DNA from: Pedobacter sp. MC2016-14
Lineage (GTDB): Bacteria; Bacteroidota; Bacteroidia; Sphingobacteriales; Sphingobacteriaceae
DNA: 64,000 nt
Assembly (NCBI RefSeq): GCF_020991475.1
Contig: NZ_JAJMPA010000001.1
Coordinates: 744,001-808,000 of the forward strand
Reading direction: 5' to 3'
Shown: piece by piece, positions 42,902 through 50,973 of the stretch
Layout: each line of letters starts with the position of its first letter
Position numbering within the stretch: position 1 is the first letter of the stretch
Position numbers and translations under genes: made by a program
The notes under the pieces: generated by a model
Seen by the model: only the letters and a program-made list of their open reading frames with translations
The model's database searches: none
What the model was told of the DNA's origin: nothing

Positions 42902-43786
42902 ATGAGATACAGCCTATTACTTTTAATTGCCGTTGTTGCTTTGAGTTCTTGCGGTACCAGGAAATACAGCAAAAACAACAAGCAGATTGAAAAAGCCGCC
43001 AACAAGAACAATCCTGATATAAAAAGTTATACCACATTGACCTATATAGATCAGTTTAAAGGTGTAGCCATCGAAGAAATGAATGCCTTTGGCATCCCCG
43101 CAAGTATTACGCTAGCTCAGGGCATCCTGGAGTCTGGGAGTGGCAACAGCAGCCTTGCAAAATATGCCAACAACCACTTTGGCATCAAATGCACCTCTGA
43201 CTGGAAAGGGAAAGGTTATTATAAAGATGACGATCAGCAGAACGATTGTTTCAGGGTATATAAGGATGCCCGTGAATCGTATAAAGACCATTCAAACTTT
43301 TTAAAAAGAAAAAGATACAGTGCCCTGTTTGAACTCGATAAAAACGACTATAAAAACTGGGCCCTGGGGCTAAAACAAGCGGGTTATGCCACCAATCCTA
43401 AATATCCTGACCTATTGATCAACGTCATTGAAAAGTATCAGTTGTATCAATATGACCAATCGGAAACTGAAAGACAGAAAATCATTCGGGAGGACAGGGT
43501 ATTTACTGAAATCAATGCCAACATTCCTAAAGAAACCAAGAAATTTACACCAGTAGAAGTTCCTCCCTCCAAACAGGTCATCATTACAGATACCACCTCA
43601 AAGGTTAAAAAGGTAGAAACAGTAGTGGTTCCCGGCAGCAGCGTGCAGTTTTACACCGTTGCAAAGGGCGATACCTTATACAACATCTCTAAGCGCTATA
43701 ACCTAACTGTTGAGGAGCTTAAAGCCTTAAACAACCTTGCAGATGAAGGAATTAAAATTGGTCAGAAATTGCAGGTGGCAAAGTAA
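42902..43786 (+). CDS. Lipoprotein peptidoglycan hydrolase: glucosaminidase + LysM
   Basis: A 294-residue protein with a lipoprotein signal (lipobox LSSC, cysteine at about 17), a glucosaminidase domain (about 50-185) and a C-terminal LysM cell-wall-binding domain (about 249-292, FYTVAKGDTLYNIS). The catalytic glutamate is in the LESGSGNSSLAKYANNHFGIK segment near residue 77. It should cleave N-acetylglucosaminyl bonds in peptidoglycan from an outer- or inner-membrane anchor. It starts three bases after the methyltransferase gene, and its 3' end overlaps the convergent glycosidase gene by 35 bases. Confidence 0.92.
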   Translation: MRYSLLLLIAVVALSSCGTRKYSKNNKQIEKAANKNNPDIKSYTTLTYIDQFKGVAIEEMNAFGIPASITLAQGILESGSGNSSLAKYANNHFGIKCTSDWKGKGYYKDDDQQNDCFRVYKDARESYKDHSNFLKRKRYSALFELDKNDYKNWALGLKQAGYATNPKYPDLLINVIEKYQLYQYDQSETERQKIIREDRVFTEINANIPKETKKFTPVEVPPSKQVIITDTTSKVKKVETVVVPGSSVQFYTVAKGDTLYNISKRYNLTVEELKALNNLADEGIKIGQKLQVAK

Positions 43787-45794
43787 GCTTAAAAATCCTG
43801 GCATTTCCTGCTGGCACTTCAATAGTAGTTTGTTCAGAAAACAGCGCTGATTTTTTACTGATCAGGTCTACTGCAGACCAGTTTACTTTTGTAGAAAGAC
43901 CAAGCTTTTTAAGCGATAGCGGAAAGCTTTTAGGCGCTTTACTATAATTAAAAATAGCCAGGTAATGTACGTTTTTAACCGATTTTATAAATAATTCTGA
44001 GGCTTGCTGCCCTTTATTTCCTTCAACCGGTATAAAGCTTTTTCCATCTTTGATGAGCTCCAGCAAAGCCGGATTTTGAACCAATCTTTTTACCCCTTCC
44101 GTCCATGGACCAGCAGTTGAAAAATCATCTCCCAGTAACACGGAACCTGTTACGAAAGCCGAAAGCATTCTTGCTACATTCTCTCCCGCTGAGGCATCGT
44201 TGAAAACAACATGGTCTGCATCCAGGTAATCATATAACCAGGTTTGCCACCAGCCATTCGTCAGACTATTTAAGGTATATTCTGTATCGTTTATCGATTT
44301 AAAAGCATCACAGGCAATTCTTCTTGCATGGATATACCTACCAGAAGCCATACTAGGAGATATGGCAGCGTAAACCAGCATTTTACTATCCAATTGTTTG
44401 ATCAGGTATTCCATGCCCACCTTGTACGCCTGCATGCCGGTTTTAACAGCAGGATCATAAAAATGATCAGACTCTGCAGCAGCATGGCCAAGAAAGTCGA
44501 TTTTAATCATCTCAAACCCGCATTCTTTTAGTTTACCGATCACCAGCTTTATCCTCTGCTGCGTTCCCGGATGGGTAGGATCCAGGGCTCTTGCGCCATC
44601 AAAATCATGGTAGCCATGGCCTACTTTTGTCCATAGCTCGGCGAAGTTATACTGTCCGCCTTCCGCTCTTCTGTTTCCACCGGAGTTAAAACCCCAATCC
44701 GTAAACGGCGCCCAATAAACACCGGGTTTTAACCCCCTCTTTTTAGTATAGTCGGCAAATGCTTTGAGTTTTGAGTAATCACCTTCCAGTCCGCCGTTAA
44801 GCATCATATCCCAATAAGAGTCCAGGTCTACATAAGCTGTGCCGCCATTCCTAAAGCCTTTTAAATCATCCGCAAAGAAATCCACCACCTTTGTTGCTTT
44901 GTCGTAGGAGATTTTATCTTGAATTACACCCCAGCTATTCCAGCCAACAGGTGTTGGTTTATCCCATTTAAATACAATTGGTGGTTCTGCCAAACGATTG
45001 GCCTTTGCATAATCTTCCATACCCCTCCGCCAGTCTGTAAAGGCGCCAAAGAAAACCCTTGCAGAAAGAATGCTCCTCCCACTGATTGCCCCATGCGGCA
45101 ATTGGTCCCGGGTTAAGTCCCTGGCCGTATAGCCCGTAGTTACGCCCATAGAGAGCACATCATTATCGTCTCTCCAGGTTCTTACCCCTGTTTTCCACAC
45201 CTCATGTGTTACAGATCCTGTTACAATCCCCTTCCGCGATGTATTGTTGTAAAGAGCGCCAACTTCCGAGCTGATATTTTCGGCACCTGGGTTCAATATC
45301 TTCGTATCGTACCGGATAAATGCGTCATTATCAAAAGGGACAAACAAGCTGGTTAGCAAACCTGGATTTCCCATAGAAAGGATGTTGCCTTGAAGTGGGA
45401 TAAGCTGGTTACTTTGCAAATTGCCACCCTGTATTGCTACTTCACAGAGAAAATAAGACCGTCCAGGGTAGGTGTAAAATACCTGTTTCATATCTGGCCA
45501 ACCTGCATGTTTCAATACAACTATGTGTTTTGTACCTGGTCCAAAAGCATCTTTAATACTTTCTTTGGCATAACTTGCCTGACCATATTCTTTAGAGATC
45601 AATAGCTTTTCGTAATTCCTGGCCGAAGAAAACCCTCCGCGTAAAACTTGGACCTGCCCATCAAAAACATCATAAGTCCCGGATTTAAGGTCGTATATGA
45701 TTTTCCCTACTTTACCATATGGCAAAACTATTGCGGAGACGGGTTTAAGAAAAGCGAGAAAAGTAAATAAGAGTATGCTGACCTTCAATTTCAT
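43752..45794 (-). CDS. Clan GH-D-type alpha-glycosidase (alpha-galactosidase-like)
   Basis: A 680-residue exported enzyme with a signal peptide (about 1-21). An N-terminal beta-domain (to about 275) is followed by a TIM barrel opening with TPVGWNSWG (about 283-291), the GH27/GH36 start motif. The barrel strand EMIKIDFLGHAA near 428-439 offers the probable nucleophile Asp; the general acid should be an aspartate around residue 495-515 (NDTEYTLNS or DADHVVF). The nucleophile motif KIDF differs from KYDN (GH27) and KWD (GH36), so I assign the clan but not the family. It is the last gene of the PUL and would trim terminal alpha-galactose or a related sugar. Confidence 0.78.
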   Translation of the reverse strand: MKLKVSILLFTFLAFLKPVSAIVLPYGKVGKIIYDLKSGTYDVFDGQVQVLRGGFSSARNYEKLLISKEYGQASYAKESIKDAFGPGTKHIVVLKHAGWPDMKQVFYTYPGRSYFLCEVAIQGGNLQSNQLIPLQGNILSMGNPGLLTSLFVPFDNDAFIRYDTKILNPGAENISSEVGALYNNTSRKGIVTGSVTHEVWKTGVRTWRDDNDVLSMGVTTGYTARDLTRDQLPHGAISGRSILSARVFFGAFTDWRRGMEDYAKANRLAEPPIVFKWDKPTPVGWNSWGVIQDKISYDKATKVVDFFADDLKGFRNGGTAYVDLDSYWDMMLNGGLEGDYSKLKAFADYTKKRGLKPGVYWAPFTDWGFNSGGNRRAEGGQYNFAELWTKVGHGYHDFDGARALDPTHPGTQQRIKLVIGKLKECGFEMIKIDFLGHAAAESDHFYDPAVKTGMQAYKVGMEYLIKQLDSKMLVYAAISPSMASGRYIHARRIACDAFKSINDTEYTLNSLTNGWWQTWLYDYLDADHVVFNDASAGENVARMLSAFVTGSVLLGDDFSTAGPWTEGVKRLVQNPALLELIKDGKSFIPVEGNKGQQASELFIKSVKNVHYLAIFNYSKAPKSFPLSLKKLGLSTKVNWSAVDLISKKSALFSEQTTIEVPAGNARIFKLTLPPAISDQF

Positions 45795-45806
45795 TTTAGG
45801 TATGGG

Positions 45807-48152
45807 TTATATGACTGTTGATGTAACTTTTTTTATAGATCCATTGATCTTAACTTTCAATTGGGTTGGTTTTGGGGAAGTAATTTTATAACTCGTGACT
45901 TTACCGTCTTTCCAGGCAAAATCTACCGTATAATTTCCACGGGCACGCATCCCTTTTACCGCTCCGGAAGCTTTCCATAAATCAGGAACGGAAGGCAAAA
46001 ACTCCACATAATCCTCATGGCTTTGGATCAGCATTTCAGCAATACCTGCGGTACCGCCAAAGTTACCATCAATTTGAAAAGGAGGGCCCGCAGCAAGTAA
46101 GTTTGGATAAATACCGCCACCGGCACCATAATTAATATCGGTTCTGGTTGTTGGTTTAAGCAACTCAGTTAGTAATTTATAGGAGCGTGCACCATCGTGC
46201 AGCCTTGCCCAAAACAACAACTTATAAGCAATAGACCAGCCTGGCCCATCGTCACCTCTCACATCCAGCGATTTTTTTGCAGCTGCTGCAAGTTCCGGGG
46301 TTTTAGCTGTGGTAATTAAAGAAGCGGGATAAAGGCCATACAAATGAGAAATGTGGCGATGCTGCGGATCTGTTTCCTTATAATCTTTTAACCATTCCAT
46401 GATTCGTCCGTCTTTGCTGATGTTTCCTGCCGGAGGTACAGATTTTAACTTTTCCTGCAATGATTTCCTGAATTCCGGATCAATGCCCAAAGTTTTGGCA
46501 GCAAGGATTACATTACCGAACAACTCCCTTACAATCTGATTGTCAATGGTGGGGCCCATAGAAATGCTTGCCGTTTTACCATTAGGCAGGTAGAAGCTGT
46601 TTTCTGGCGATACCGAAGGTGCCGTAACCAACCATCCTGTTTCCGGATCCTTGATTAAAGCGCTGCTGTAAAACTGAGCTGATCCTTTGAGTATCGGGTA
46701 AATACTTTTTAAGTAATTTTTGTCCAGGCTAAACGCATAATGGTCCCAAAGGTTGTTACACAACCAACCCGATCCGGCATTGGAAGCTCCCCAGGAAGCG
46801 CTTTCTCCTGGCTCTGTAAAACCCCACACGTTGGTGATGACATGTGCAATCCAACCCTCTGCATTATAATAAGCCTTTGCAGTCCGCTCTCCTGGTTTAA
46901 CCATACCACGCACCAACTCAGCAAGCGGGAGGTTCAATTCTGACAGGTTACTGACCTCCACAGGCCATTGGTTCATTTGGATATTCACATCCAGGTGATA
47001 GTCTCCGTTCCATGGCGTGTGGACCTGGTTTGCCCATAAGCCCTGCAAGTTTGGCGGCAATAGGCCTACCCGGGTACTGCAAATGCTTAAATAGCGTCCA
47101 AACTGGTAAAACAAAACCGGAAATCCACTATCTGCTTTCGGATCTTTATGAAAGCTTTCCAGGCGCTGATCTGTAGGTACCTCATCTGGCTTCTCAGTGC
47201 CAATATTGAGGCTTAAACGGTTAAACAGTTTTTGATAATTCCTGATGTGGTTTTGTTTTTCAACCGCATAACTCTTCTTTAGTGCGGTACTAAGGTCCCT
47301 GCTCATTTTTGTTTTAAAAGCAGGGTTTTTAAAGTCGGTACCCGCCGCAATATAGATCAGCACACTTGTTGCATTTTTAATAACCAGGTTGTTATTTTCC
47401 GTTGTTAAGGTGCCACCCTCCAGAATTGTCTTTACCCTGGTTAAATAGCGCATGCCTTTTCCATCTATGCCATTATCCAGCTGTCCAGACATGTGCAGCT
47501 CCTGGTCTACAACTGTAGTTGCTGATCTTTCAGGGCGGGAGATGGAAATTTTGCAATTCAATTGCCCCTTTTGATCTGCGGTTAGGCGGATGATGCTGAC
47601 ATCATCATCAAAACTGGTGAGGTACTCCCTTTTGTAAGTGACATCTTTCAGTTTGTAACTCGTGCTGGCAAGGGCATTGTTAAGACTCAATTCGCGATGG
47701 TAGTTGCCAAAAAAAGGCCTCACATTGTCGGCAAGTTTATAGTCAAAATCGATCAGGAGCTCTCCAAGAACCTGGAAACAGCCATAATTGGTACCACCAG
47801 AACCTTGTCCTTTGCAGATAAAATCACGGTTTACCAGTTCCTGCGCTTCCTCATTTTTCCCCTCCAGGATTAGCTTTCTAATTTGGGGCAAACTTTTATT
47901 TGCCTCATAATTGTTGGCATCCTGTGGTGCCCCGGACCATAGGGTGATGTCGTTCAAAACTATTTTTTCCTGATGTACTCCGCCATCGGGCATCATGCCC
48001 AAACGTCCGTTACCTAAAGCTAGGGTCTCTTCCCATTTCTGGGCAGGCTGATTATACCAGAGACGTAATTTATTTTGAGCAAAAGCGCTGTTAACGAGAA
48101 GAAAAATGGCGAGGACCAAGCCACATATCGTTTTATTTTGAAACATAATCAT
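45807..48152 (-). CDS. Glycoside hydrolase family 95 (alpha-L-fucosidase/galactosidase), full-length form
   Basis: A 781-residue secreted enzyme (signal peptide to about 25). GH95 enzymes are inverting alpha-1,2-L-fucosidases, some acting on alpha-L-galactose. Domains: N-terminal beta-sandwich, linker, (alpha/alpha)6 barrel, C-terminal beta-domain. Catalytic marks: VNIQMNQWPVEVSNLSE near 390-405 (the asparagine pair that activates water), SVSPENSF near 515 (acid Glu) and QIDGNFGG near 694 (Asp). It keeps a helical insertion near 90-135 (NNYEANKSLPQIRKL...) that its paralog lacks. It lies 15 bases after the SDR gene. Confidence 0.93.
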   Translation of the reverse strand: MIMFQNKTICGLVLAIFLLVNSAFAQNKLRLWYNQPAQKWEETLALGNGRLGMMPDGGVHQEKIVLNDITLWSGAPQDANNYEANKSLPQIRKLILEGKNEEAQELVNRDFICKGQGSGGTNYGCFQVLGELLIDFDYKLADNVRPFFGNYHRELSLNNALASTSYKLKDVTYKREYLTSFDDDVSIIRLTADQKGQLNCKISISRPERSATTVVDQELHMSGQLDNGIDGKGMRYLTRVKTILEGGTLTTENNNLVIKNATSVLIYIAAGTDFKNPAFKTKMSRDLSTALKKSYAVEKQNHIRNYQKLFNRLSLNIGTEKPDEVPTDQRLESFHKDPKADSGFPVLFYQFGRYLSICSTRVGLLPPNLQGLWANQVHTPWNGDYHLDVNIQMNQWPVEVSNLSELNLPLAELVRGMVKPGERTAKAYYNAEGWIAHVITNVWGFTEPGESASWGASNAGSGWLCNNLWDHYAFSLDKNYLKSIYPILKGSAQFYSSALIKDPETGWLVTAPSVSPENSFYLPNGKTASISMGPTIDNQIVRELFGNVILAAKTLGIDPEFRKSLQEKLKSVPPAGNISKDGRIMEWLKDYKETDPQHRHISHLYGLYPASLITTAKTPELAAAAKKSLDVRGDDGPGWSIAYKLLFWARLHDGARSYKLLTELLKPTTRTDINYGAGGGIYPNLLAAGPPFQIDGNFGGTAGIAEMLIQSHEDYVEFLPSVPDLWKASGAVKGMRARGNYTVDFAWKDGKVTSYKITSPKPTQLKVKINGSIKKVTSTVI

Positions 48153-48167
48153 GATGTATATATTGTC

Positions 48168-48938
48168 TTAATTGCTACGTCTGTACCCAAGTTCTGCACC
48201 ACCGCTTACCGGCATGATAACCCCGGTCATAAACCTGGCCTTATCTGAAAGCAGGAATACGCAGGCATCTGCAATGACGTCTCCCGCCGGGCAATAATTT
48301 AGCGCATGGATTTTATCCAAATATTCTTTAATCTCTGCCGCATTCTCCTGGGCAGTTGCCCATTCTTCCAGCATTGGCGTCCATACGCCAGCGGGTGCTA
48401 CTGCATTTACCCTTATTTTATATTTTGCGTAGTCTAAAGCCATAGACTTGGTAAGGGCATTGATGGCGCCTTTTGTGGCCGTGTATGCCGCATGATTCTC
48501 CTGTCCAATTTCAGCTACTAAACTGCTGGTGGTTAAGATACAACCCTCGGAAGCGATAAGGTCTTTTAAGCCGAATTTGGTGGTATAAAACATACTTTTA
48601 AGGTTTACATTAAATAAAGCTTCCCATTCTTCTGCGGTTGTATCATGCAAGGGTTTTGATGGGTTTGCAATGCCTGCATTGTTATGAATTGCATCGATCC
48701 GGCCAAATTTTTTAACCGTATAATTTATTGCTTTCTCCACATCGGCAGCATTTGATACATCGCATGATATAGTAGTGTGCCGGCTGCCAAACAATTCCTG
48801 ACAATGTACCAAGGAAGCATCATCGTTAGAAACGATAGCTAGTGTTGCTCCCGCCTCAACATATTTTTTTGCACATTCAAAGCCGATGCCTTTGGAGCCT
48901 CCGGTAAGAAATATGATTTTATCTTTTAATAATTGCAT
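48168..48938 (-). CDS. Short-chain dehydrogenase, probable L-fucose dehydrogenase
   Basis: A 256-residue cytosolic SDR with TGGSKGIG (12-19), NNAG (86-89), Ser138/Ser139, and YxxxK (Tyr152, Lys156). The C-terminus reads VSGGAELGYRR, like HSD17B14-type enzymes, a group that includes an L-fucose dehydrogenase. Next to L-fuconate dehydratase this suggests oxidation of L-fucose to L-fucono-lactone with NAD+. The other SDR step of this pathway, 2-keto-3-deoxy-L-fuconate dehydrogenase, is an alternative I cannot exclude. Confidence 0.75.
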   Translation of the reverse strand: MQLLKDKIIFLTGGSKGIGFECAKKYVEAGATLAIVSNDDASLVHCQELFGSRHTTISCDVSNAADVEKAINYTVKKFGRIDAIHNNAGIANPSKPLHDTTAEEWEALFNVNLKSMFYTTKFGLKDLIASEGCILTTSSLVAEIGQENHAAYTATKGAINALTKSMALDYAKYKIRVNAVAPAGVWTPMLEEWATAQENAAEIKEYLDKIHALNYCPAGDVIADACVFLLSDKARFMTGVIMPVSGGAELGYRRSN

Positions 48939-48974
48939 GATATAGGGCTGATAGATAATTGTGGGATTTCGGGT

Positions 48975-50963
48975 TTATTTCTTATCAAAAGTTAGGTCTT
49001 TCCAGGTATCTGTTTTAAAAGGCGAGGCTGGAAGACCAGCGCCATTGTATAAATTACTTTCCGGATTATTTCCCCAGCCATAGCGTACAGCTACAGGGTT
49101 TGGAACGGCGGCATTACTTACCAGGATTTGATTGCCTTTTATCACCGCTTTTGCCCAATAAAACTTTTGATCTGCACCTGCTATAGCAAAGCCCTTCAAT
49201 TCTCCTCCTTTGGCGCTTAAACCACCTTCGCTGAATTTAAATGTAAGGCGGATGGCATTTCCTTCCAGCTGATGGGCCTCCAATACAGGGCCTGAAAAGA
49301 GAATATTTTTTTTATACGTTTTTGCCAGGGCAATCAAAGCCAGACGACGGCCAACCTCTTGTTTATTTTTTGGGTGTATATCATCTGGATTACCAACATC
49401 AATGGTTACAGCCATTCCTGTATTCGGCAGGGAAAGGGTTTGCAGTTGCGCATCCCTCAATTCTGCCCATGCTGAGGCTACGGGTTCAGCATCGGCCTTC
49501 ATATAGTTGGCGAGCTGAACATAATAGAAAGGAAAATCTCCCTGGTTCCAATGGCTTCTCCAGTCTTTGATCATTGCGGGGAAAAGTGTTCGATATTGAT
49601 GTGCACGGTCGGCATTACTTTCTCCCTGGTACCAGATTGCCCCACGGATGGCGTATGGTATAAAAGGATTGATCATCGCATTGTACAACACCGTTGCCCG
49701 ATTTGCCGATTGCATAAAGGGTGGCGGCGGGCCTACCTCTTTTAAATTCAGGCCAACACGATACAGCCAGTTTCCATCCAGTGAAATTTGCTCGCCATTG
49801 TCGCAAATTAAGGCCAGCGCCTTTTTTTCGCCGTAAATGCCACCACCGTTACCACCATCAAAAACCCTGATGGCAATTGTGTGCGCGCCTGCTGTAACCT
49901 TATCTGCGGAGAGGATATAATTACGCGGGACATTATAACCTTCGGTTTCACCAATTTTCTCCCCATCAAAGTAAGTAATGTCATTGTCGTCAATTGTGCC
50001 AAGGCTCAGCTTGACTTGTTTGCCTGCCCATGATGGAGGAAAGGTTATTTTTTTACGCAGGTAAACCACGCCATCGAAATCGGGCAGGACGGTATCTTCC
50101 CAATAACCGGGCTGAGCCAGCTGCATCCAGGAGGATTCATCAACGGATTTAGACAACCAAATTGGTTCCCCATTCCTGTAACCGGCATCCTTTTGCATCA
50201 ATTTTTCTTTCCAGTCTATATACTGCTGGGCCTCTGACTTCTTTGCGATGGAAGTTGCTTCAGCCTCAATTTTAGCGGCAGCTTCTGCAAAATCTGGAAT
50301 GTTTTTAAGTGTATTTTTACTCGTCCAGGCTTCTGCTATAGTGCCGCCCCATGAGGTATGAATAAGGCCTATTGGAACACCTGTTTTTTGATACACTTCT
50401 CTTGCGAAAAAATACGCAACAGCAGAAAACTCTCCTACAAAATCAGGAATGCATGGTCGCCATCCAACCGTTGTTAATTTAGCATCTTCCAGCGGTAAAT
50501 TACTTGCTACATGTACCGCCTGGAGCAACCTGATTTTTGGATACTTTGCATCCTTAATTTCCTGTTGGTAATTTTTTATTTTACCCCATCCGGCCAAAGG
50601 CATTTCCATATTTGACTGCCCTGAACATACCCAAACTTCTCCGATTAAGATGTTCATGATGATCACAGGCTCCCCATCAGAAATGGTCATGGCATAAGGT
50701 CCCCCGTAAGAAGGTGTGGCCATCAGGATTTTCCAGTTTCCCTGCGCATCCGCTTCTGTTCGATAGGTTTTATGGTTCCAGGTATTGGTAATTGTGATCT
50801 TCTTGCCAGCAGCTGCTTTTCCCCAAACCGCAGCATCTGTTTTTTGCTGAAGCACCATGTAATCACTGATCACAGCGGGTAGTTTTACTTTGGCCTGCGC
50901 TTGTAAAAAAACTAGAAGCAAAGCGGGTATGAACAGGTATTTATATTGATTTAGGTTTGACAT
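48975..50963 (-). CDS. Sialate O-acetylesterase-like carbohydrate esterase (SGNH fold)
   Basis: A 662-residue secreted protein (signal peptide to about 24). The SGNH hydrolase is split: the nucleophile Ser in VCSGQSNMEMP (near 112-122) and the WYQGESNAD block, and the late DDIHPKNK (near 526) that gives the catalytic Asp-x-x-His pair. A jelly-roll beta-domain (about 275-390) is inserted between, as in other family members. Such enzymes remove acetyl groups from sialic acid or, in PULs without sialidases, from other acetylated sugars. No sialidase or sialic-acid genes are present here, so the latter is more likely. Confidence 0.85.
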   Translation of the reverse strand: MSNLNQYKYLFIPALLLVFLQAQAKVKLPAVISDYMVLQQKTDAAVWGKAAAGKKITITNTWNHKTYRTEADAQGNWKILMATPSYGGPYAMTISDGEPVIIMNILIGEVWVCSGQSNMEMPLAGWGKIKNYQQEIKDAKYPKIRLLQAVHVASNLPLEDAKLTTVGWRPCIPDFVGEFSAVAYFFAREVYQKTGVPIGLIHTSWGGTIAEAWTSKNTLKNIPDFAEAAAKIEAEATSIAKKSEAQQYIDWKEKLMQKDAGYRNGEPIWLSKSVDESSWMQLAQPGYWEDTVLPDFDGVVYLRKKITFPPSWAGKQVKLSLGTIDDNDITYFDGEKIGETEGYNVPRNYILSADKVTAGAHTIAIRVFDGGNGGGIYGEKKALALICDNGEQISLDGNWLYRVGLNLKEVGPPPPFMQSANRATVLYNAMINPFIPYAIRGAIWYQGESNADRAHQYRTLFPAMIKDWRSHWNQGDFPFYYVQLANYMKADAEPVASAWAELRDAQLQTLSLPNTGMAVTIDVGNPDDIHPKNKQEVGRRLALIALAKTYKKNILFSGPVLEAHQLEGNAIRLTFKFSEGGLSAKGGELKGFAIAGADQKFYWAKAVIKGNQILVSNAAVPNPVAVRYGWGNNPESNLYNGAGLPASPFKTDTWKDLTFDKK

Positions 50964-50973
50964 AGGATTTTAT

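Noticed and set aside
48975..50963. Sialic acid catabolism locus, from the sialate O-acetylesterase-like gene
   Set aside because: No sialidase, lyase, epimerase or sialic-acid transporter is present; the esterase more likely deacetylates another sugar.
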